This document shows positions 57,795 through 64,000 of a DNA stretch of 64,000 nt, one piece after another. Under the pieces are notes generated by a model that was not told the origin of the DNA, made no database searches, and was given only the letters and a program-made list of their open reading frames with translations. Origin of the DNA: Bathynomus jamesi (Eukaryota; Arthropoda; Malacostraca; Isopoda; Cirolanidae); the NCBI GenBank assembly GCA_023014485.1, contig JAJOZX010001732.1:306001-370000 (forward strand), in the 5' to 3' direction. A program made the translations under genes and the position numbers. Position 1 is the first letter of the stretch, and the number at the start of each line of letters is the position of its first letter.

Positions 57795-57827
<33 letters not shown>

Positions 57828-57832
57828 GTATA
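57720..57832. repeat. (TA)n tract
   Basis: TA tract immediately upstream of the full CR1. Confidence 0.95.
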
Positions 57833-58378
57833 GCAGTCTTTTCTTGTGAACAGACTTGTTTTATCGAGTGTCCATTGTTATCAATTGAATAAGTGGTTTT
57901 CGTTGAAGTGTTTTAAAACAAAATAGTGTTCGGTGCATTCATAACTAAATTACTTCGTGCTAGTAATCATTCATTAACGAATATATTTCATTTACTGACG
58001 TTATTCAATACTATATTATTTGATCAAACCAAGGCTACTGCACGTGGCTTGCCGGCCGTGTTGTTTTTCAAATCTATCAAAGAGCGTGCTGACATAAGGT
58101 TCAATTTTCCTTCCTTCGAGAGGTCAGGTAGAGTGTGGTTCCGCACATTGTGAAGAAAAAGAAAAAAGTCGGGTCAAATCGCGGACAGATAAGTGTTATA
58201 AATACACTTCTTTTACAGATCTTTTGTCGGTAGCTTAATTCTATATGCATTTAGTATAAATTTGTGTTACAAGAACCTGTTTCTGCGTTTCAAAAACGCG
58301 GTAGACCTACGTTGTAATTTATTAATTTGCAAACGCTCGTTTTTTTTTGTTGTTGTTGTTGTTTAACTAATTAAAAGC
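57833..58378 (+). other. CR1 5' UTR
   Basis: Contains a 75-codon frame at 57926-58153 with no recognised motif and no similarity to known CR1 proteins that I can see. A TTTGTTGTTGTTGTTGTTTAA stretch precedes the ORF1 start. No tandem 5' promoter repeats. Confidence 0.6.
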
Positions 58379-59314
58379 ATGGCACCCCCGTCAAGTACTT
58401 GCAGTCGCTGTGAAGGGAAATTTGCAGCTTACGCCTTTACAATGGCTCATAATAATGAACAGTTAGTTTGCAGGTGGTGCTCAAACTTGGAAGTGCTGAG
58501 AAACGAGTTAAAACGTGAGAAGGAGGCCAGAGTAAGCCTTGAAGAAAGGGTGATGCTCATGACGGCAAAATTGGAATCCCTTGAGATTCCAGTTGCGACC
58601 CCTCCTTCCTCAGTTTCTATTAATAATATAAATAGTATTAATAGCCCTCTCTCTTCTCCTAGTTCCCAACCCTTCGTTCGAGTGCGTAATGAAGCCCCAT
58701 TGAGAAAACGTAAGGCATGTCTACCAGTAATAACAAACAATAAGTTTTCTGTTTTAGGTTTTGAAGATGATGATGAACCGGAAATACGACTCGTTGGCGA
58801 TTCCATTGTTCGAGGACAGCTCGAGGAATTCTGTGGGAGAATCCCTCGTCGTAGGCGCCGTTACTGCTACCCTGGTGCAAGGGTGGAGGATATAACTAAT
58901 AGTGTTGACCAATTTACAGATGGTACCTCCGAGGACACAACGTATGTTATTCATGTCGGTACTAATAACGTTTTAAATTCTAGATCGGAAGAACTACTGG
59001 CGAGGTACAGGGACTTACTAGAGCGATTAAAGGAAAAAACTAATAAGATTGTTTTAACAGGTATACTTCCTCGAATTATACAACGTAACGATTTCTACAG
59101 CAAGGCGACCTATATTAACAATAACCTAAAGTCTCTTTGCCAACAGGAAGGAGTGCATTTTGAGAATTTTTGGAACAGTTTCTGCGGCAGGAGGAACTTG
59201 TTCCTCGGAGATGGACTTCATCTTAATGACGTAGGAGCTGCGCGTTTAGGAAGACTATTTCATAATACTGTCTCTTCTTTTCAGGCTGCCGTAACTCGAA
59301 CGGTCCCAGCGTAA
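58379..59314 (+). CDS. CR1 ORF1 protein with SGNH/GDSL esterase domain
   Basis: 311 residues from the ATG at 58379, no breaks. The N-terminus has CSRCEGKF and CRWCSNLE (two CxxC pairs, possible zinc binding). Residues about 38-68 form a predicted coiled coil (LRNELKREKEARVSLEERV). A Ser/Asn-rich linker follows (about 72-100). The C-terminal half is an esterase-like fold: VGDSIVRG (block I with the serine), HVGTNNVL (block III) and DGLHLNDVGAARLG (block V with D and H). ORF1 esterases are known in CR1-group LINEs and are thought to aid RNP or membrane association. It acts with ORF2 in the LINE RNP. The catalytic Ser/Asp/His set looks complete. Confidence 0.88.
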   Translation: MAPPSSTCSRCEGKFAAYAFTMAHNNEQLVCRWCSNLEVLRNELKREKEARVSLEERVMLMTAKLESLEIPVATPPSSVSINNINSINSPLSSPSSQPFVRVRNEAPLRKRKACLPVITNNKFSVLGFEDDDEPEIRLVGDSIVRGQLEEFCGRIPRRRRRYCYPGARVEDITNSVDQFTDGTSEDTTYVIHVGTNNVLNSRSEELLARYRDLLERLKEKTNKIVLTGILPRIIQRNDFYSKATYINNNLKSLCQQEGVHFENFWNSFCGRRNLFLGDGLHLNDVGAARLGRLFHNTVSSFQAAVTRTVPA

Positions 59315-59364
59315 ATTCCATAAATTTCCACTGCGCTTGCGAAGTTGTCGCAATTACAAACAAT

Positions 59365-62361
59365 TTGAAGGTTCTATCCTTAAATGCTCGTAGCCTACGA
59401 AATAAAATAAACGAATTTTTTTCTTTAATTGCTTGTAAAGACTATGATATAATTGCGATAAATGAATCGTGGCTTAGCACTGAAACTCGTGACTTTGTAG
59501 GGGAGTATCAAATTAAAGGTTATAGACTTTTTGTTAAAAACAGAATAGGTAGGCGAGGAGGCGGTGTTATGTTGTATATCAAAGATAATATAGCGAACGT
59601 TATAGAAGTAAAGCACACAATTCCAGAACCGATAGATTCGACTATAGCAGAACTTAAATTGAACGATTTCAAACTTGTTGTTGCGGTTATATATAGGCCC
59701 CCTAATCAAACAGCTGATACGGACGAAGCGTTATATCGTGAACTAAAGCGAATAATCGGTAGTGAGCAGGCTTTAGTTATGGGTGACTTTAATTGCGCTA
59801 ACGTAAATTACGATACAATGCAGGGAGACGCGGAAGGTAATCGTTTAGTTAATTTTCTCGAGGATAGCTTTCTTATTCAAAAGGTTGGGGAACCTACGAG
59901 GTTGGACAGTATTTTAGATTTAGTAATAACTACGGATGATAGGCTAATTACTGATCTTCAAATAATAGAACCGTTGGGCAATAGCGATCACAATATGGTA
60001 GAGTTTGTCCTCTCAGTAAGTCACTCGAAACCAGCTAACTCGACGAAAATTCCTAACTTCCAGCACGCAGACTTTAGTAAATTTCGAAATAAATTGTCAC
60101 ACGTCAATTGGGAAAACGTGATGGGGAACTCCAACGCAAAACTAATGTGGGAATCGTTCGAAACAGTATTTAGGACTATAAATGAGGAATGTGTACCGTA
60201 CAAAATTAAGCGTGCGAAAGTAAACAACAAGCCCTTGTGGTTTACTTCTAGAGTAGGAGACATTATAAAGAGTAGAGATAGGGCTTATAGGCTACATAAG
60301 TGCGATAAAGACAATTTGTGTTACGAAACAACTACATATCTCTAAGGCGTGAAGCGAAAAGTGTAATAAAAAAGTCCAAGCGCGAATTTGAAATCTCCAT
60401 AGCTCGTGACGGTAAAGAAAACCCCAAGCGATTCTTTCAATACGTCAATAATAGAAATCCAGTAAAAAGCGTCTTGGGGCCTTTGAAAAATGTAAACGGA
60501 GATCTAGTTTCTGAAAAAAGGAAATGGCTACCTTGCTAAACGAATTTTTTACGTCAGTTTTTACTATAGAAGATGTAACAAATATCCCTACGGTCACGGA
60601 CATAATACCGTTTGATAATGGTAATATTTTGGATAATATAGTGGTTAGTGAAGGGGAGGTAACGCGCTATATTGATAAAATGAAAACGCGTAAATCACCG
60701 GGGCCGGATTCCATATATCCCATACAACTAAAAGAATTAAAAGATAGCATTGTTGTGCCGCTAACAAAGATTTTTAATGCGTCTATTTCTGAGGGGTGCG
60801 TACCAGATAATTTCAAGTTAGCAAACGTAACACCTATCTTTAAGAAAGGCGATAAAGGTGCGGCGGGAAATTATAGGCCAATCAGTTTAACGTCTGTTGT
60901 AGGTAAGCTACTGGAATCAATAATTAGGGATCGTATAGTCGAACACTTAGAATGCATAAGCTAGTTAGAAATACGCAGCACGGATTTAGGCGAAACAAAT
61001 CTTGCTTAACTAATCTTTTAGAATTTTTCCAAAGCGTGGTTGACGTTTACGATAGACATCGGGCGGTTGATGTAGTGTATTTAGATTTTCAAAAAGCGTT
61101 TGACACCGTGCCGCACAAAAGACTCATTGAAAAAACTAAGGCTCATGGAATCAGGGGTGTAGTAATAAATTGGCTAGAAGAGTGGTTGCGAGGCAGGAAA
61201 CAGAGGGTGGTCGTTGATGGAGCGGAGTCGTGTTGGGCTAATGTAGCGAGTGGCGTTCCTCAGGGTTCTGTATTGGGCCCCTTGCTTTTTCTTATATATA
61301 TTAACGATTTAGATGTCGGCCTAGTCAGTACAGTTTCAAAGTTTGCGGATGACACGAAGCTGGGTGGTAGGGCGATTAATGACGAAGATAGAGGTAAAAT
61401 TCAGGAAGATCTGAATAAAATCGTTGATTGGTCAGTCACATGGCAAATGAGATTTAACGTTGATAAGTGCAAAATTTTGCATATAGGTTCGCGTAACGGT
61501 AATTTTGCGTATAGTATGTCAGGGAAAGATTTAACAAGCGTAGAGCAGGAAAAAGATTTAGGAGTTATAGTCACTGGTGATTTAAAAGTAGCGAAACAAA
61601 GTACAGCAGCGGTCAATAAGGCGAACAAAGTGTTAGGTTTTATAGCTCGAAATTTTGAGTACAAATCGCGCGATATTATAGTTCCATTTTATAAATCATT
61701 AGTTAGACCCCATTTGGAGTACGCGGTCCAATTTTGGAATCCGCATATGCGCAAAGATATAGACAAAATCGAAAGAGTTCAAAGACGAGCAACTAAGATG
61801 ATTCCGTCCCTTAGGTCAAAGTCGTACGAGGATAGGCTTAAGGAGTTAAAATTGACAACACTCGAGACTAGGAGGTTAAGGGGTGATCTAATCCAGGTTT
61901 TCAAAATTATGAATGGGTTCGATAACGTAGATCAGTGTTGCACAAACCCTGGCACGGGGGCCAAATGTGTCCCCCACGGGTCTTTTCAGTGGCCCCATAG
62001 GTCTTTTCAATTCAATGAAAAAGTTAGAATATAAAAGTTACCCAATTTATGACTTAGATGGAAAGTAAGTAGGCTATTACATTTAGTTATTTTCTTCGCT
62101 TGGCCCTCACATCAAAAAAGTTTGTGCACCACTGACGTAGATAGAGATAGCTTTTTCGAAATATATCAATATAATAGGACTAGAAATAACGGGTGTAAGT
62201 TGACAAGTAGAAGGTTCGAGACAGCAGTTGCGAAAAACTTTTTTACGCATAGAATAGTAAATAGCTGGAATAGTTTGCCGGTAGAAGTAATTAGTAGCAC
62301 GTCTATAAACATGTTTAAAAATCGATTAGACGCATATGTCGATAGAAAGGGTATAGTTTAA
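59365..62361 (+). pseudogene. CR1 ORF2 (APE endonuclease plus RT), frameshifted and interrupted
   Basis: The frame is open from just after ORF1; no ATG is obvious near 59365 (the codon there is TTG), so the true start may be re-initiation or upstream. Endonuclease motifs: LNARSLRNK, AINESWL, VIYRPP, MGDFNC and GNSDHNMVEF (59365-60330). The frame shifts near 60320, near 60520 and near 60952. RT motifs: KSPGPDSIYP, FKKGDKGAAGNYRPISLTS, DFQKAFDTVPH, GVPQGSVLGPLLF and KFADDTKLG (catalytic DD). C-terminal HLEYAVQFWNPH and VQRRATKMI follow. A 202-bp MITE splits [12 protein letters not shown] at 61932. All domains are intact apart from three 1-bp shifts and the MITE; it normally nicks target DNA and primes reverse transcription. 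Confidence 0.88.
61933..62134. mobile_element. 202-bp hAT MITE inside CR1 ORF2
   Basis: Ends CAGTGTTGCACAAAC and (reversed) CAGTGGTGCACAAAC. 8-bp duplication ACGTAGAT at 61925-61932 and 62135-62142. The empty site is present in fragment B (minus strand near 57001-57015). Confidence 0.9.
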
Positions 62362-63108
62362 GGTAGTAAAATTAAGGCTTTGTGGGGATAGATCCCACAG
62401 CTCAACACAAGTGTTGTGGGATATAGGGAGGCAGCGTCTTGGGTTAGGGGATACTCTCTGTCCTTACATACCCCATTTAAAGAGATTCCTCTGCCGAGCG
62501 GTGCCCCCCCATAGTACTGTGAGGTATTGAAAAACTCATGATTTTCACTTGCCCCACAAACACCTTTAAATGGGAGACCCAAAATGGGTGCACACACATT
62601 TCTACATTACTGTACAGTCTTTACAGCCACACCTACACTTTTCCTCGTAAGTGTATATATTGTAATGTAAATGGTTGTAAATTTTGACTTGGTCCGCAAT
62701 CGATATGGACCGTGACTTGATGGATACCGTAATGAAATTGACTGGATTCTTTGGATCTGATATATTTGCATGTCGGTTATAAATAGATATAGAGTGTAAC
62801 ATATTTGTGGATAGTAGTCTATTATGACTTGATCCTCTGGATCCAGAGATTCTATCTTTAGTTTTAAATCGATAATTAATTAGTTTTAAATTGATAATTA
62901 TTTAGTTTCGTGAAAATTGGTCGTTGCTAATTTACCGGCAGTTTTTACATAAATTTCTTATGTTCTTGTGGTTCGGAACCCACATAAAATTGTATGTCCC
63001 CTCCGCTACCACGGAGGACATACACAATACACGATTACGAACACAGTTAGGTAGACCAGGCATGAGTGGATCCTAGGGTCTTTGTTGGTCTGAAACATTA
63101 TAACATTA

Positions 63109-63110
<2 letters not shown>
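62362..63110 (+). other. CR1 3' UTR
   Basis: Starts GGTAGTAAAATTAAGGC after the ORF2 stop. Same sequence in reverse at 54.85-57.7 kb. Contains CCCCATTTAAAGAG, a TGGGAGACCC block and a CGGAGG/CCTCCG pairing near 63000-63020. Confidence 0.8.
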
Positions 63111-63180
<70 letters not shown>

Positions 63181-63213
63181 TATATCTAGTATAGATATAT
63201 AATATATATATAT

Positions 63214-63262
<49 letters not shown>

Positions 63263-63267
63263 CATAC
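63111..63267. repeat. (TA)n tract
   Basis: TA with ATCTAGTATAGATA palindrome. Confidence 0.95.
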
Positions 63268-63640
63268 AATTTAACTGCAAACAACACACAGTATAATTAA
63301 TGTAAAGAACGACGCTTGTGCGGAACGCTCTTCTACACAAGCGTTGTTCTTTACATTAATTATACTGTGTGTTGTTTGCAGTTAAAATGTATATATGTAC
63401 GGCATGCGAAGGTGCCCCCTCAGGGCATTGGTTTCTGCTCGTATGTAGGAGAATTACGACTCCTGATTGATCGTGGTCCACGGTGTAGTGGATAGCACAT
63501 CTGACCGGCAATCGGATGATCCCGGTTTCGATTCGTTGGTGGTACCTCATTTTTCATTTGTTCGTTCTCCCTCTTCATCTTCTGCGGAACCTCTTCTACA
63601 CAAGCTTACATCCCATCTCATTAAAATATTTGAAAGAATA
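63268..63640 (+). repeat. tRNA-headed SINE-like repeat with inverted leader
   Basis: 63271-63320 and 63335-63385 are inverted copies of the AACTGCAAACAACACACAGT / TTAATGTAAAGAACGACGC block, forming a hairpin. Then GGCATTGGTTTCTG, the tRNA-like head (63474-63543) and the TCATTTTTCATTTGTTCG body. Same family as at 24.1-24.7 kb. Confidence 0.7.
63474..63543 (+). ncRNA. tRNA-like SINE head
   Basis: A box CGGTGTAGTGGATAGC; B box degraded (GGTTTCGATTCG); loop CCGGCAA. Confidence 0.5.
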
Positions 63641-64000
63641 CGGGGCTTCAATAAACCATAGCCCTTCCGCCCATGGCCTAAACCATTAGAGGTACAGTAA
63701 AACTAAACATACCTTACAAAAGAGAATTTAATCCTGCATTTGAGAAACACTTAAAACTTGGTGTTCCCGCCATTGGCTTCCAAGACAGCATGAATTCGCT
63801 TTGGGTAGCTTGCCAAAAGTGACGTGAATAGATCTTGATCGTTACGCACATTTGCTAAAACAGTTTCAATGTGTTGCGTCATTGTATCCTTCGAAAATCG
63901 CTTTGCTGCAGGTTCTTGAAACAAGAGACATTCAACCTTGTCCTTTCTAACTGATCCAATGTGTTCACAGACGTTCAAGTCAGGAGAATTTCCTGGCCAT
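63641..64000 (-). mobile_element. Degraded Tc1/mariner-superfamily element (family 3), copy 2, cut by window end
   Basis: Starts CGGGGCTTCAATAAACC after TA, matching copy 1 at 36527. The minus strand reads through to the window edge with SPDLNVCEHIGSVRKDKVE (here the D of SPD is intact), FSKDTMTQHIETVLAN and EANGGNTKF, so this copy is better preserved than copy 1. Confidence 0.75.

Larger units (their letters stand above)
57833..63110 (+). mobile_element. Nearly full-length CR1-type LINE
   Basis: 5' UTR (57833-58378), ORF1 (58379-59314), ORF2 (about 59340-62361, broken), 3' UTR (62362-63110) ending in ACATTATAACATTATA. Two 8-bp repeats at the 3' end are characteristic of CR1/L2-type LINEs, which lack poly(A). 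Bounded by (TA)n on both sides. A hAT MITE interrupts ORF2. Confidence 0.9.

Noticed and set aside
57926..58153. 75-codon upstream frame before CR1 ORF1 as a real gene
   Set aside because: No motif, no supporting copy in the window; kept only as part of the 5' UTR description.

Overview
The window is animal, non-host-gene DNA: AT-rich, about 64 kb made almost entirely of nested mobile elements separated by (TA)n tracts. I see no host protein gene, no rRNA and no CRISPR array. The element mix points to a protostome invertebrate, most likely an arthropod: GIY-YIG Penelope-like retroelements, a CR1-type LINE with an esterase ORF1, rosa-like DD41D and maT-like DD37D Tc1/mariner elements, and tRNA-headed SINE-like repeats. 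The species cannot be fixed from sequence alone.

1-24.0 kb is a tandem array with a period of 5,739-5,750 bp. It looks like a satellite, but each period reads as one LTR (about 2.22 kb, TGT...ACA) plus about 3.5 kb of non-coding internal DNA on the minus strand. A tRNA primer-binding-site core (TGGCGACCC) lies 3 nt inside one LTR edge and a purine tract (AAAGGGGAGAG) lies against the other. I read it as LTR-internal-LTR-internal concatemers of a large non-coding LTR retrotransposon (LARD-like). A diverged single element with the same layout (LTR-internal-LTR) occupies 40.7-49.9 kb, and a nearly complete lone LTR in the opposite direction occupies 38.1-40.4 kb.

24.0-38.0 kb is a patchwork of tRNA-headed repeats, two Penelope-like families (one at 25.3-28.0, one at 29.5-32.3 and 33.7-34.5 kb) with inverted 3' ends and terminal repeats, an unidentified hairpin-rich repeat at 28.5-29.5 kb, and three Tc1/mariner-superfamily elements. 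One of these (34.6-36.2 kb) has an intact transposase and nearly identical inverted repeats of about 190 bp.

A 2,366-bp DNA transposon with CACTGG termini and an intact 561-codon ORF sits inside the right LTR at 46.7-49.0 kb. It has a TTA target duplication, and the matching empty site is in the left LTR of the same element. A 68-bp end of the same transposon marks a deletion breakpoint in the first array (23.3 kb).

50.0-52.9 kb is a head-to-head array of a 261-bp unit carrying a tRNA-like sequence. 53.0-54.3 kb is a hAT remnant. 54.4-57.7 kb holds a short mariner-derived MITE, three CR1 3' ends and a 597-bp perfect-style palindrome MITE. 57.8-63.1 kb is a nearly full-length CR1 LINE (ORF1 intact, ORF2 frameshifted and split by a hAT MITE with an 8-bp duplication). 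The window ends in another tRNA-headed repeat and a second copy of the degraded Tc1/mariner family.

Reading-frame breaks often fall in or near homopolymers, and the tandem units differ mainly by 1-bp indels, so some of the damage could be sequencing error.
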